From Datisca glomerata (taxonomy: Eukaryota; Streptophyta; Magnoliopsida; Cucurbitales; Datiscaceae): a stretch of 64,000 nucleotides of DNA. Location: positions 1 to 64,000 of the forward strand of contig QANY01002202.1 of assembly GCA_003255025.1 (NCBI GenBank). The letters run 5' to 3'. This document shows, piece by piece, positions 21,857 to 34,709 of this stretch; the stretch's first letter is position 1, and each line of letters begins with the position of its first letter. The position numbers were made by a program, and so were the translations under genes. The notes under the pieces are model-generated. The model was given only the letters and a program-made list of their open reading frames with translations. It made no database searches and had not been told where the DNA came from.

Positions 21857-23963
21857 TCTAGATACCATATTTTATTCGATCCAATACTTTAAATATACAC
21901 ACTTTGTTTATTGGTTTCTTTACTAATCTTAGACTATGTGTATGATTTTTTGAAAAAAATAAAATAAAGCTCAATGTCTAAAATAGATAAATAGACTACG
22001 GACTAAAAATATGAAAAATTTCAAAGGACTACAAATATAAAAAAAGAGCATAAAAATTAAATGAAAAAAAGTGAAACCCTAATTTTACCGATAAATAGGG
22101 AGAGGATTTTCACTTGAGAGGAGACTTTTGGGAGTGAGAAAAAGAAGAAGGGTTTTTAGAGAGAGAAATGGAGGTATTTTAAGTGAGAGAGTGTGTGTAA
22201 GAAATATGAGAGATTTTCTAAAAGAGAAAGAAATAGTTTTCATTTATATTTATATTCTATTATTCATATTTTCTCATTCTTTTTTTTAATGTAGCTTAAA
22301 TTTTTTGCACCTCTAGTAAATAAGATATATTGTTTATTATTCTTCATCATTTATCCTTCATATCTATGTAGTTTATATGATTTGTTTCCTTTTCTATAAA
22401 ATAATAGAAGTGTTTGTTCATTTTTCTTCATTTTTTTATTCTTAATATTGAGGTATGATTTTTCTTCAAACTTGATAATGAGATATCTTTGTCATCAACT
22501 CAATAAATGAGGATATGAATAAAATCTTTTAGGGGTGCAAATTAACTCAATATGAACCAATTTTTTAATGGGTTGAAAGTGTACATTTGTTGCAAAAATC
22601 TCTTATGATAATTTCTCATACATAAAAATATATAAAATAGAGAGTTAAACATCTATATGAAGATTATGTAAATATTTAAGCTTGAAATTTTTTTAATGTT
22701 TTCATAAGTCTTCTCTTTTTTAGATCTTGTTGCTATTTTAGTGACACTTGTTTGAACTAATTATTACTCATGATCATTCATTTGCTATTTGAGTAGCGAA
22801 GAAAAAAATAATGATAATTAGTGAACTAAGTAATCCAGAATAAAAAAATGGTGTATTAAAACCCAAATATATTTATAATTTGAAATTTCTAATATTAATT
22901 TATAATATTGTAGTTATATTATATTAAAAAATAAAAAATCATTTATAATTATATTATATAAAAAATGAGAAATTAAACAAAATAAATAAATAAAAGGCGG
23001 TTGATATCAGCCCGTGTTGCTGAAAACAGAGGGTGAGACCCTCTGTTAAGACAGAGGCTACAAAGCCGCGGCTTGTCCCCCTCCCCTTCATTTTTTGTTT
23101 TTTTTATATATTCATTTTATTATAATTTCCTCTCCTTTATTATTTTTGTATATTTATTTTAATATTCACTTCACTTTACATCTTTTACATTTCTCTTCTT
23201 TTACATATTTTTTATATTCATTTTCTACCTTACATTTTCTCCACTTTGTTATCATACATCTACATGCAATTCTGACTGTTTTTATCTGTTTATTTATATG
23301 ACCATTTTTAGTTATTCATATAAATTTTTTTAGATTTTTATTTATGTAGCTCTCTTATATTATCATATTTGTGATTGATTACTCATTCACTTATGATTAT
23401 ATAGCATGTATATGTTCGGGTCACAAAATTACATGTAAATTGAAATTATATCATCTTCATCAATCTTTTTTAACTAAAAATTCTGATGACGGACTTTGAG
23501 ATTTTTGGGATACCAAATTTCTCGAACTATTGAGGTAAGAAGTTATTTTTCGGGATACCGAGAAAACTGCAACAATGCTTTGAAAATTAAAAAACTAAAA
23601 AAAATTCTTTTCAATGGTCTTTGTACCACCTATTAAAGATAATTTATTTTATTCATTTTTATAATACAAAATGTACTAAATGGGACATTCAAAAATTAAA
23701 TTCTTCAATCTTGTTTTTAAAATATAACTTGGATAGCATTTGATTGAATTTCGTAACTATTTTAACAATGAGTGTTGTGGGATGCTATACATTCCCCACA
23801 CACAAATGACTCCCAAACCAACTTTGAGTTTTTGGAGATCAAAACTTTTGTTTTAAAATTGGATGACCAATCACACCCTAAAATGATTGTTGGCGACTCC
23901 AAATTTATTTTCTCCATAAATGATTTTTGAATCGCAGCTCTGTGCCATAGGCATGTTGCGACA
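21857..23963 (+). repeat. 5' LTR of the gag-only element
   Basis: Starts TCTAGATACC and ends TGTTGCGACA, 2107 bp. It matches 30319-32479 along its length with many small differences, so the insertion is not recent. Both LTRs hold local inverted repeats around ACAGAGGGTG / CCTCTGT (near 23020-23050 here). Confidence 0.9.
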
Positions 23964-23966
23964 GCT

Positions 23967-23984
23967 TGGCGACTCCACTAGGGA
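23967..23984 (+). promoter_or_regulatory. primer-binding site
   Basis: TGGCGACTCCACTAGGGA begins three bases after the 5' LTR. It resembles the Tat/Ogre-type site, thought to pair with the 3' end of a tRNA (tRNA-Arg is my recollection, not checked). Confidence 0.7.
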
Positions 23985-25079
23985 GGTAATCGGCCTAACC
24001 ATGTTTAGATCGATAGAGAGTCAAGCCAAAATTGTATTGTATGTTATCCCTTGTGTGGTTATTAGTTTGTTTATTTGATTCTTTATTTTTCTTAGTCATG
24101 CTTACAGTTGTATATAATTTGCTATAATTATTTTTTACGATGTATATTTCTTTACATACTTTCTACTTTCACCCACATGCACTAGCCCTATACCTGGGGT
24201 TTTTCTTTAGGATTAGTGAGAATGAGAAGTGGAATGCCTTCGTGGAATTATGGTTCCCGTGTAGACTCATGAAAGTTCTCATTCAGGTCAACCATTTTGG
24301 GATACCGTTTGGGGGCTCCTGTTACTCTGTTTGGATAACAATGAGGACAACTTGGGAGCATCATAATAACTTTAGACCCTAACCACACTTATCTCCACAA
24401 CTTTAAAGTCCACCCAATGGCTAAGTGAAAACAAATACTAGGATCGTCTGAGTGCTAGATATGACAGTTTGAATTATTGTGTGTTATCTTTTAATTGTCA
24501 TACTTTTTATGAGTTATCATCATCATCATATCATCATCCTCCTCCTCATCATCATCGTCATAGATATATCATTTTCATTACGTCATGCAACATTTGTATT
24601 GTTAACATTTTAGCATACAAATTAATACATTTTTTTTACAAGATATTTTTCTCATCATATATTTTTCCTTTCATTGACATTAACATCATCCATTACATGG
24701 TTTAAATTTATGATTTTTCTCCATCACATTCATCATAAGTTCATTATTTCTTCATGCATTATAGGATTCATTCTTCATTTCATGCATTATTCGTCCATTC
24801 TTTCCTTCATGCATTGTAACTTCACTCATTCACGCATACATTAATCTAGATTGTTTCATCAATTGTTTTAAAAAAGAAAAAGAAAAAGAGAAAATGAGGA
24901 TGGTGAGCAATAAAAACATGATCTCAAGCTAGAGTTATGGATGAGCAAGAAAAAGAGAAATCGCAAGAGAAAAGGAGGCAAGAAATCATAGAGCTGAAAG
25001 AGCAAATGGCTATAGTCCTGGAACTCCTTGCCACTAACAAAGGAAAAGCCTGTTTTGAGAGTTCGTAAGGGGCTCGATC
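23985..25079. other. leader between 5' LTR and gag
   Basis: No gene is seen. Cryptic CAT/CTC repeats lie near 24515-24560. From 24950 the frame starts to look gag-like (lysine/glutamine-rich helix). Confidence 0.5.
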
Positions 25080-26505
25080 GTCACAAGATAGACTTCTAAA
25101 TGATACTTCACTTTACCTTCCTAGATTCTCTCAAACCTACTGACGTCATTGGGTAGACCAATTCCAGCATGCTCCGTCGATACTAGTAAATGTACAGCAC
25201 TACCCACATCCATATCCCCAGGAATTGATACATTCAAGAAAAACTAGGCACAACACCTTAACACTGGCACCTAGATACAACCAAGTTTTCACCTCACAAG
25301 GAGAACATGATAATGAGCCAATCATCATACCTGCTCTTGATGACTAAAAAGCGCAGAGGCCCGTTGACGAGTGATAAGTTGGATTTTCTAGAAGAGAGGT
25401 CATGTGCTATAGAAGGAACAGATGCGTATAGAACCATTAATGTGACCCAATTGTGTCTAGTTCCAGATGTAACTATCCATCAAAAATTCAAACTACGTGA
25501 GTTTGAAAAATATGATAGCAGCAAATGCCCGAGAAGTCACCTTAACATGTATTGTAGAAAAATGGCTGCATACAAGCATAATGATAAGTTATTGATCCAT
25601 TTTTTTCAAGACAGCCTTATGGGGGATGCAGCTCGCTGGTTCATCCAGTTAGATAGTCAACATATCCGAGGATAGAAAGACTTAGCTGACGCTTTTATGA
25701 GACAATAGCAGTACAATATGGATATGGCTCTTAACCGTTTTGATGGAATATACTCAAACATGGAGGAAATTAGCAGCTCGGGTGCAACCCGTCTTATCAA
25801 AAAAATAAATGACAACAATTTTCATCAATACCTTGAGGTCTCTATCCTATAATAGAATGATTGAGAATGATTCAAACAACTTTTTTAATATGATAGTGAC
25901 CGGTGAAAGAACAGAATATGAGATAAAAATGGCAGAATTTTAGAAGTTGTGTCAGAAGCGTCCTCCGCAGAAAAAGAGTCATCGTCGAAGCAAAAAGAGA
26001 TAGATGTACAAACAATCAATTTTGTGTATCCATCACAAGCTGTGAACCACGAGACAAGATTTCCAAAGTACAATGAATAATTGAAAATATGCGGCTTCAT
26101 GTGTGGCCTCATAAGTGCCATACAATTATCACTCCCCTCAACCAACATTTCAAAACAACCCAAGATTAAGTGTGATACCACCAATTCACCAGCAAATATT
26201 GGTCAGGTTGATCAGCCTCAAAGGGAGAATAGGAATAACCAACAGTTTATCCAATATGACTCAATTCCAATATCCTATACATAATTATTATAACAATTAA
26301 TACAAAATAACGAGTTGGTGCCGGTCTCTTACGAGCCTCTCCAGCAACCAAATCATAGGTGGTATGATCCAACTGCTCAATGTGTTTATCATGATGGGGT
26401 GATAGAACATTCAGATGAAAATTGTACAACGTTGAAAGCTAGAGTTAAAATGTTAATCAAAGTCGGTTGGCTAAACTTCCAGAAAGCTGACACCAACTCA
26501 TAATT
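25080..26505 (+). pseudogene. gag remnant of the Tat-like element
   Basis: Gag forms the retroelement particle. At 25435-25675 the frame shows the conserved plant gypsy Gag core: CLVPDVTIHQKFKLREFEKY, HLNMYCRKM, LIHFFQDSLMGDAARWF. Further on are RWYDPTAQCVYHDG and HSDENCTTLKARVK (26350-26450), a Cys/His region typical of this group. Stops interrupt it (for example after 25675 and 25710) and the frame shifts, so it is not translatable as one protein. No pol follows. Confidence 0.8.
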
Positions 26506-29020
26506 AGTTCTAACTCCCCACTAGTGCATGAGAATACCATGATAAATTCCGTGGGGCATCTCTCTTCATGTGATAATGGAACAATTTGATGTGGTGAATG
26601 TTTCGATGGTTGCAATGTATCGATGTGTTCATATATCATTGTTACCCTGACTATAAGTTCAATAATTGAGATGTCGCTGAGTTGTCAATGCTTCTTAGGA
26701 ACTTTTGAGAGTGGCGAGCTAATGTCAATTTTCTAAAAGCTCCACAATGTCTGAAAAAACTTTTGCTATGCATTTTCTTATCGTGTTTTATTTATTTTTA
26801 TTCGTTTCCTAGTTTCAAATCTAGTTTTGTTCTATTTGCGTTTCTGTTCATTTCAAAGTTAATAAATGCATTTCCAATTCTTCATTCATTGATGTCATAC
26901 CCTTGCACCTCTCTCATTTCTTTCCTCTCACCTAGCAAACTGACTCAGATTAGGAATGATGATTTTGACAATAAAAGCATAAGCAATATCAAATATAGCT
27001 TTGACAATCTTATTTTTAGTGAAAAGATAAATGAAAGTGAAAATAATCTTTTGTCTGGTGAATAAAGACATTACGAAAATGTATTATTCTTATATGAGGT
27101 TATGTTCTTGTTAAATTTACTTTTGATTGGAAATGATGGAGATGCGTTCTTTCTTCAATCCCAAACATTGTTATCTATTGCAAGCCTAATTGAGCCTTAA
27201 AAAATCTTCATTTCATGACATTCAACCAATGATCATTCCCTACACTGGGGGAATTATTATTTTTTTCAAAATACATGTCTCAAAAGTTGAAAATTTTCTC
27301 AAACTAGGGCAAAAGAAAAAGACCAAGGCGAAAGAAAAAGATTGTAGAAAAAAAGTCAAAGCCAAGTGAGTCTTGTGATACTTTAAGAGTGTCCTCTTAC
27401 ATTAGGAGAAAATCAGTTCAACAAAATTTCTGAATGCATTTTTTTCAAACTGGGGGTAGTTGCAAAAAATTCGTATGCAAATTTTCAATTTTGATTTCTC
27501 AAGACAAAATGTCAGAGCCCACACTGGGGCTGTCTTTGTTCAGCAAAATCTTCAATGGTGATCATTGGTTTAGACATATCCTTTTCAGATGAGTTTTGAG
27601 CATTTGATATCCTTTCTTTTGGCAGCTATAAATCCTAGCCTATATTACAGTCCAAATTAAAGTCCTTTTCGGATAAAGAAGATTTATCTACGATAAGAGT
27701 ATGACTTTAAATAAGTTAATATCTCAATATATATNATATATATATTTGTCATGAGTAGGACATCACCTTTAAAAAAAGAAAAGAGTACGAAAAAAGACAA
27801 AAATGATAGAAGAAGGAAAATAATGATTACTATGAATGTGGAAAGTGATATGAGATATGCTTTAGTTCTCAAAAAATCGTTCTAAAACTGAGAAAGATCT
27901 TATTCCATAATTTATTTTCTCATAACCTCTTCAAATCCTTATTTATCAGCATTTTTTGGTCAATAAGAAGCCTTTTAATCACAATATACATTCAATCATT
28001 CTTACTTTCTCCATTTCTTTCCTCCAACAATCAGAGCATGTAGATGACATTGTAAATTACTCTTGAAATTACTTAGAAGTATGACTTTTGAAAAAAAATG
28101 AGAGAAAATTAATAGTTTGAGGTCATGGTGAAAACTTGAAAGGGTACCATGAGAAAAAAAAGAGTTTGAGGTAATGGTAAAAAACCTGAAAGGGCACCAT
28201 TGACGAAAAAAAGAGGGATAAATATCACCATGTGTATATATAAGAGGGTTTGAAGATATATGAAAGGACCCCATAAGGAAGAGAGTAGCATTGAAGATTA
28301 CAAAGCAGTATATTCATAGCGAAAGCTCAGTAGAACACTATTGGATGTTTTACAAAATTGGGAATGAAGAGAAGAAGCAAAATACGAAAAATCATTTGTT
28401 TGTCTCCACCATCAAAAGAAGCTAAATACTGGGGCATGATGCAGTATAAAGGAGCACACTATTTTCTCTATCATATGCTTGATATCTCGTTGTCTATGAT
28501 CCTAGTCTAAGTGACTGTTTTGAAGGATGATGGAGATGACAACAAAGACCCATTTTCCAAAAATAAAAAATAAAAAAAATCATCATAAGATTTTCTTAAA
28601 ATGTTCGCAACATGCATGGTGTTCACGCTGTCATGATCATCTCTCTTGCATTATAATTCAAGATTTCATTGCATAAACATGTATCATACTAGTTGTTTTA
28701 TTTATATCAAATCATCAAGAATATCCATGTAAAATCTGACCACATTAGTCAACTTTCAAAAAATCATCACATAATCTTTTTGAAAATATTCACAATCATG
28801 CATAGCATGCATTTAAAATCACTACTTTGCATTATATTTGAGAATTACAATGCATAGACATGTATCACATTACTTTATTTTGATACAATTCAAGTGCATG
28901 AATCATCTCAGGATATCCTTTTCAAATCTACATATGATTTTCCAACATTTAGAATCAGCATTAGTCCAGCTCTAGCTACCATATGAAGCTTGTATAAATC
29001 AGGTTAATGTCACTTCATTT
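26506..29020. other. non-coding interior of the gag-only element
   Basis: Where pol would be expected there is AT-rich sequence with no reverse transcriptase, RNase H or integrase motif in any frame I could read. One undetermined base lies at 27735 in an AT repeat. Segments near 28560-28700 and 28750-28880 resemble each other (about 200-bp duplication), as do 28120-28150 and 28160-28200. Confidence 0.6.
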
Positions 29021-29835
29021 TCTTCGGTTAAATCAAACTCGACTTTGTCGCGGTCGAAGGTCGGTCTCTGTGCCTGATCAGTTTTAATTAATATCGTTAA
29101 ATCGAACTCGAATTGAGTCGATGTCGAATCTTGTATCTATCTAGGTCTGTTTCCCTCTTAAATATCTTCGATTAAATAGAACCTGACTTTGTCGCGGTCG
29201 AAACTTAGTGTCATCGCCTGGTCACTTTCAATTAATATGGTTAAATCGAACATGAATTGAGTCGAGGTCAAAGCCTTCGTCTATCCAGGTCCACTTCTTT
29301 TCAACTATCTCTGGTTAAATCAAATCTGAATTGAGTCAAGGTCAAAACCTGTGTCTCTCCAGGTCCGTTTCTTTTCAAATATCTCTGGTTAAATTGAACC
29401 TCATTTGAGTCAAGGTCGAAGTCTGTGTCTATCCAGATCCATTTTCTTTTCAAATATCTTAGTTAAATCGAACCAGAATTGAGAGGTCGAAGCTAGTGCC
29501 TCTTCAGGTCCGTTTCTTTTCAAATATTTTCAGTTAAATCGAACCCGAATTGAGTCGAGGTCGAAGCTTGTGTCTTTCCAGGTCCACTTCTTTTAAACTA
29601 TCTCTAGTTAAATCGAACCCGAATTGAGTTGAGGTCGAAGCTTGTGTCTCTCCAGGTTCGTTTCTTTTCAAATATCTTTGCTTAAATCGAACTCCAATTC
29701 AGTAGAGGTCGAAACCTGTGTCTATTCAAGTTTGTTTTATATATATCGATTAAATCAAATTCGAATTGCGTCAAGATCAAAGCCTGTGTCTATTCCAGGT
29801 CCATTTCACATTTCTTCCATTTCATAGAGCCCGGA
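29021..29835. repeat. tandem array, about 11 copies of a 72-75-bp unit
   Basis: Each unit contains GTTAAATCGAACC, GAATTGAGTCGAGGTCGAAG and, in most copies, TGTGTCTCTCCAGGTCCG. Copies differ by roughly 10-25%. Its position just before the 3' LTR matches the hypervariable 3' region of Tat/Ogre elements, a recognised source of satellite DNA. Confidence 0.9.
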
Positions 29836-29936
29836 CCAGTCGAGGTTTCTATTCCCCTTATCGATATAGTATTTTCTCACGCCGATCAAAATATGTATCT
29901 AACCTTTGTACACCTTCTAAGTTTAGAAGCGTGAAC

Positions 29937-30301
29937 TAGGGGTGTTCAAATCCGAACCGAACCGAAAATGGCTGGCCGGTTGGTTCTTTATGTATGTTCG
30001 ATTCGGGAAAATCACCGAACTGAAGTTTTGGTTCGGTTGTTGGTGGTTTTTCGAAACTTTAAATTTATATGATTTTTTTTATTTTTATATATAATTTCTT
30101 ATAAAACCGAACTGAACCGAAGCAAAATTTTAATTTTATATTTGTTTTCAATATTATCATTAAAAAATTATTTTTAATTAATATTATCAAACCAAACCGA
30201 ACCAAACCAAAACTCACAGTTCGGTTCTTTTAGTAATCACGGCTTGGTTCGGTTCAGTTTTTTGTCAAAAAGCCGACCGAACTGAACTGTGAACACCACT
30301 A
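29937..30301. mobile_element. hAT-type MITE nested in the gag-only element
   Basis: 365 bp flanked by a perfect 8-bp duplication GCGTGAAC (29929-29936 and 30302-30309). The ends are TAGGGGTGTTCAAATCCGAA and, on the minus strand, TAGTGGTGTTCACAGTTCAG. The interior is rich in GAACCGAACC/GGTTCGGTT. No coding capacity. It sits just before the polypurine tract. Confidence 0.9.
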
Positions 30302-30309
30302 GCGTGAAC

Positions 30310-30318
30310 AAAGGGGGC
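30310..30318 (+). promoter_or_regulatory. polypurine tract of the gag-only element
   Basis: AAAGGGGGC stands directly before the 3' LTR, where plus-strand DNA synthesis is primed in LTR elements. Confidence 0.65.
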
Positions 30319-32479
30319 TATAGATACCGTATATTGTGTTGTCCAATACTTTAAATATACACACTTTGTTTATTGGCTTATTTACTAGTCTTAGACTATG
30401 TGTATGATTTTTTGAAAAAATATAAAAAAGCCCAATGTCTAAAATAGATTAATAGACTTGGGACTAAAAATATAAGGAAAAACGTCAAGGACTAAAAAAA
30501 TAAAAAAGAGAGCATGATGATCAAAAGAAAAACAGTGAAACCTTAATTTTGCCTATAAATAGGGAGAGAGTTTTCACTTGAAAGGAGGCTTTTGGGAGTG
30601 AGAAAAAGAAGAAGGGTTTTTAGAGAGAGAAAGGTAGGTATTTTAAGAGAGAGAGTGTGTAAGAAATATGAGAGATTTTCTAAGAGGGAAATAAATAGAG
30701 TTTTCATTTATATTCATATTCTATTATTCATATTCTCTCATTCTTTTTTAATGTAGTTTAAATTTCTTTCACCTCTAGTAATAAGATATATTGTTCATTA
30801 TTCTTTATCATTTCTCTTTCATACCTATGTAGGTTGTATGCTTTGTTTCCTTTTCCATAAACAAAAAATATAATTGTTTGTTCATTTTTCTTCATTTTTT
30901 TGCTCTTAATCTTGAATTATGATTTTTCTTTAAACTTGATAATGAGATATCTTTGTCATCAATTCAATAAATGAGGATGAGAATAAAGCCTTTGAGAGGT
31001 GTAAATTAACTCAATGTGAATCAACTCTTTAATGGGTTGACAGTGAACATTTGTTGCAAAAATCTTCTATGATAATTTCTCATCCATAAAAATGCATAAA
31101 ATAGAGAGTTAAACATATATATGAAGATTATGCAAATATTTAAGTTTTGAAACTTTTTTAATGTTCTCATAAGTCTTTTCTTTCTTAGATCTTGTTGCTA
31201 TTTTAGTGACATTTGTTTGAACTAATTACCACTTATGATCATTTCTTTACTATTTGATTAGCAATGAATGATGAAAGGAAATAATGATAATTAGTAAACT
31301 AAGTAGTTTAAAATAAAAAAAATGGTATATTAAACCCAAAAATATTTATACTTTGAGATTTCTAATAATAATTAATTTATAATATTGTAGTTATATTATA
31401 TTAAAAATAAAAAATTATTTATAGTTATATTATATAAAAAATGAAATTAAGCTAAAAACTAAAAAAAGAGAGTAAAATGAGGGTGATATCACACTCTGTT
31501 GAACAGAGGGTGATATTAGCCTTTGTAGTCGAAAATAGAGGATGACACTCTCTGTTAAGACAGAGGGTGATGCACCTTCTGTCACAAGCCACGGTTTGTC
31601 CCCCTCCCCTTCATTTTTGTTTTTTATACATTCATTTTATTCTAATTTCCTCTCCTTTATTGTTCTTGTATATTTATTTTAACATTCACTTCAGTTTACA
31701 TCTTTACAGCTTTCTTCTTTTACATGTTTTGCATATTCATCTTCTACCTTACATTTTCTCCACTTTGTCATCATACAACTACATGCGATTCTGACTGTTT
31801 TTATCTGTTTATTTCTTTTACCATTTTTAGTTATTAATATAACTTTTGTTTAGATCTTTATTTATGTAGCTATCTTATATTATCATATTTGTGATTGATT
31901 ACTCTTTCACTTAAGATTATATAACATGTGTATGTTCGGGTCACAAAACTACATGTAAATTGAAATTATATGATCTTTATCAATCTTTTTAACTAAAAAT
32001 TCTAATGACGGACTTTGAGATTTTTGGGATACCAAATTTCTCGAATTACTGCGATGGGGAGTTATTTTTCGGGATACCGAAAAAACTCCAACAATGCTTT
32101 GAAAATTAAAAAACTATAAAATTTCTTTTCAATGGTCTTTGTACCATCCATTAAAGATAATTCATTTAATTCATTTTTATGATACAAAATGTACTAAATG
32201 GGACATTCAAAAATGAAAATTTTCAACCTTGTTTTTAAAATATAACTTGGGTAGCATTTGATTGAATTTGGTAATCATTTTAACAATGGGTGTTGTGGGG
32301 TGCTAATGCATTCCCACACAAATGACTCATGAACCAACTTTGAGTTTTCATAGACCAAAATGTTTGTTTTAAAATTGAGTGACCAATCACACCTTAAAAT
32401 GATTGGTGGCGACTCTATATTTCTTTTTTCCACATATGATTTTTCAATCGCCGTTTCGTGTCACAGGCACGGTGTGACA
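30319..32479 (+). repeat. 3' LTR of the gag-only element
   Basis: Starts TATAGATACC and ends GGTGTGACA, 2161 bp. It aligns with 21857-23963 throughout. Extra inverted repeats of ACAGAGGGTGATA lie near 31490-31580, a small expansion relative to the 5' LTR. Confidence 0.9.
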
Positions 32480-32704
32480 AAGATAAAAAGATATTGGGTC
32501 ATAGAGTCACCTAATTGGGAAACCGATAAGGTTGAAAAGAAGAAGCAACGAAGGAAAAAAGCTGATGAGAATATCGTTGCCAAAACGGACTTCAAACATT
32601 TTCAAGCATATGGTGATGTATCTTTTGAGGATGAAACCCGTTTTAAAGCTTGGTTTACCTCCCCAAGGGCAAATTATGTTCTGTAATTTTCTTGTACACT
32701 TCTT

Positions 32705-33030
32705 CTTCTCACGATGGCTATACTGACCTCATGTAGTATACATTATGGTTACACTAACATCGTGTATACTACACGATGGTTACACTGACTTTGTGTAGTC
32801 ATCGTGTAGGCTACACAATGACTACACCGACCTCGTGTAGCCAATGTTTAGTATATACGATGGCTACATTGACCTCATGTAATCTTCGTATAGTATTCAT
32901 GATGGTTACACTGACATCATGTAGCCATCGTGTATATTACACGATGGTTACACTGACCTCGTGCAGCCATTATATAATATACACGATGGTTACACTGACA
33001 TTGTGTAATCACCCTGTATTAAACCAATCA
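32705..33030. repeat. CTACACGA palindromic array (c), Ulp1-like gene
   Basis: Repeated GGTTACACTGACCTCGTGTAG and CATCGTGTAG.CTACACGATG blocks at roughly 40-44-bp spacing. It lies between the exon ending near 32690 and the exon starting 33238. Confidence 0.95.
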
Positions 33031-33354
33031 TGTACCTAATCTTGATCTATAATTACATTGTACATGAATAAGAAGTAGTAAACGTTGGATTTTGCACCGT
33101 TGACCTTACCTAGTTAAAAAACTAGTATTTTCACCTTATTAATGGCTTGAGTCAGATGTAAGAAGTTATTTATAATGTTTATTAATGTGGTATTTAAAAT
33201 AATTGTAAATATCTTAACTAATCTTTATTACATCGTAGCGTATCGATGCATACCTCGAGCTCATGATGAGGGATTTGCAAGAATACAACCCTCATATCAG
33301 AATCAGTGTTGGTGATTTGATTTTGTAAGTAAGATTTGTTTTCTAATTTCATGA

Positions 33355-33592
33355 ACTGCACACCGTAGTCTACACGAGTCCTTCACGGGCCTCGTGTAGA
33401 CTTTGGGTTGTCTACATGAGGCCTTCACGGGCCTCGTGTAGACTTCATGTATTCTACACGAGGCCTTCACATGCCTCCTGTAGACTTCATGTATTCTATA
33501 GGAGGCCTTTACGGGCCTCGTGTAGACTTTGTATAGACTACATGATGCCTTCATGGGCCTCGTGTAGACTTTGTGTAGTCTTCATGACATTT
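33355..33592. repeat. CTACACGA palindromic array (d), Ulp1-like gene
   Basis: GGCCTCGTGTAGACTTT alternating with CTACACGAGGCCTTCACG at about 30-bp spacing. It begins about 30 bp after a donor GTAAGT at 33325 and ends before the next exon. Confidence 0.95.
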
Positions 33593-34334
33593 TATATTGA
33601 TGTTGAGGATTTAAATTTTTTTCCGTGACATTACGGGGGAACTTGTCTGGCTGAAGAGCAAAGTTTGAGCAAGATCCTGTGGGCTAGGATATTGACGTTG
33701 ATGATCAGCTCTGGTATCTGGTCCTCGGCTTGCAGATAAATTTTGGAAGGAGTTGGGAGCAATCGGATAAGGTTATCTTTCCAATGAATGTGAACCACAG
33801 TCATTGGATTGCGGTTGAGCTTGATTTGATTGGTCAGTGTATTCGTATTTATAACTCCATGAATACGCCATATCAATGCTCCTTGCACATTGAAATAATG
33901 AAACATTTCATGAAGATTGTCCATCGGCTAGCTTAAATGATGAATATTTATGAGAGAAGACATGAGGTTAAACCTAAAGATGAGTGAAAATATGAGATCA
34001 TGAAGTGTCCATAACAAGAGAATGAGTAAAGTGAAATATAAATTTTTTTGAAAGTCCACTTAAAATTTCATACATATTATTTAATTATGTTTTTGCATTT
34101 CATATGTTTTGTAGGTTCGATTGTGGGGTATTTACCCTTAAGTTTGTCAAAGCCCTTGCATATAGGAAGAACCTCCAAAAAATACAACAACAAATGTCAG
34201 AATATCAAAGACGAATTGCAATTGAATTATTTGCACTTGGCAATGTTGTACCAAAATAATATGGATATATTTTATGGATTTTTATTTTATTAAATTGTGA
34301 AATATGGATTATGAGTTTTTTTTGTTATTATATG

Positions 34335-34515
34335 TTTAGTGTAGGCCTCATGTAGCTTACACGATGACTTCACGAGCATAGTGTAGTCATTGTGTAGACT
34401 ACCCGATGACTTCACGGGCATTGTGTAGTCTTTATTTAGCCTACCCGATGACTTCATGAGCATCGTATAGACTACACGATGACTTCACGGGAATCGTTTA
34501 GGATTCATGTCGGCT
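34335..34515. repeat. CTACACGA palindromic array (e), spacer between convergent genes
   Basis: Copies of CTACACGATGACTTCACG and GCATCGTGTAG lie just after the Ulp1-like stop codon (34257-34259) and before the end of the antisense transposase, so they may be shared 3' sequence. Confidence 0.9.
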
Positions 34516-34709
34516 AATTAAACTTTATGACAATATTAAATAAAAAAACACAAGTATATTTCTATATTAATATTTAGTTTAAGTCTACACAGTTCATTAT
34601 TTATATTTAAGTGGCTTGGTCATACTATTGAGATAGAATAATTGGATTTCTACACGTTTGTCGATTGTGGCCATTTAGCCCATAGCGTTTTCATTTCCTC
34701 CTCACTACT

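Larger units (their letters stand above)
21857..32479 (+). mobile_element. gag-only Tat-like Ty3/gypsy LTR element
   Basis: Two LTRs of about 2.1 kb in direct orientation bound a 10.6-kb insertion with a 5-bp target duplication AAGAT (21852-21856 and 32480-32484). After the 5' LTR comes a primer-binding site; before the 3' LTR comes a polypurine tract. Only a broken gag (25080-26500) is present; protease, reverse transcriptase, RNase H and integrase are all missing. A gag-only element with terminal repeats is the pattern called TR-GAG. Gag style, long LTRs and a tandem array near the 3' LTR point to the Tat/Ogre group. It interrupts the Ulp1-like gene of the MULE, so it is younger than the MULE. 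Confidence 0.9.
19554..34259 (+). pseudogene. DUF1985/Ulp1-like SUMO protease gene of the MULE, broken
   Basis: Ulp1-type cysteine proteases cleave SUMO. The gene starts at ATG 19557 after a leader intron (18967-19553). A DUF1985-type domain follows (19660-20300: RETFFGHLFDLSALKFS, DDLEAFNQYL), then an acidic/Lys-Glu-rich part (20940-21760). The Ulp1 part resumes after the nested LTR element: exons near 32480-32690, 33238-33324, 33590-33935, and 34115-34259 ending in TAA. The catalytic His is in HSHWI (33802-33804) and Cys in DCGVF (34122-34124), but the expected Asp of the IYDS motif is Asn (33853-33855). There is a frameshift near 19655, and a Trp codon appears changed to TGA after FNQYL. 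It is dead as a protease gene even without the insertion. Exon limits are approximate. Confidence 0.75.

Noticed and set aside
21221..21868. 215-codon minus-strand frame rich in Phe/Ser/Leu
   Set aside because: It is the complement of the GAA-rich region of the Ulp1-like gene, with no domain.
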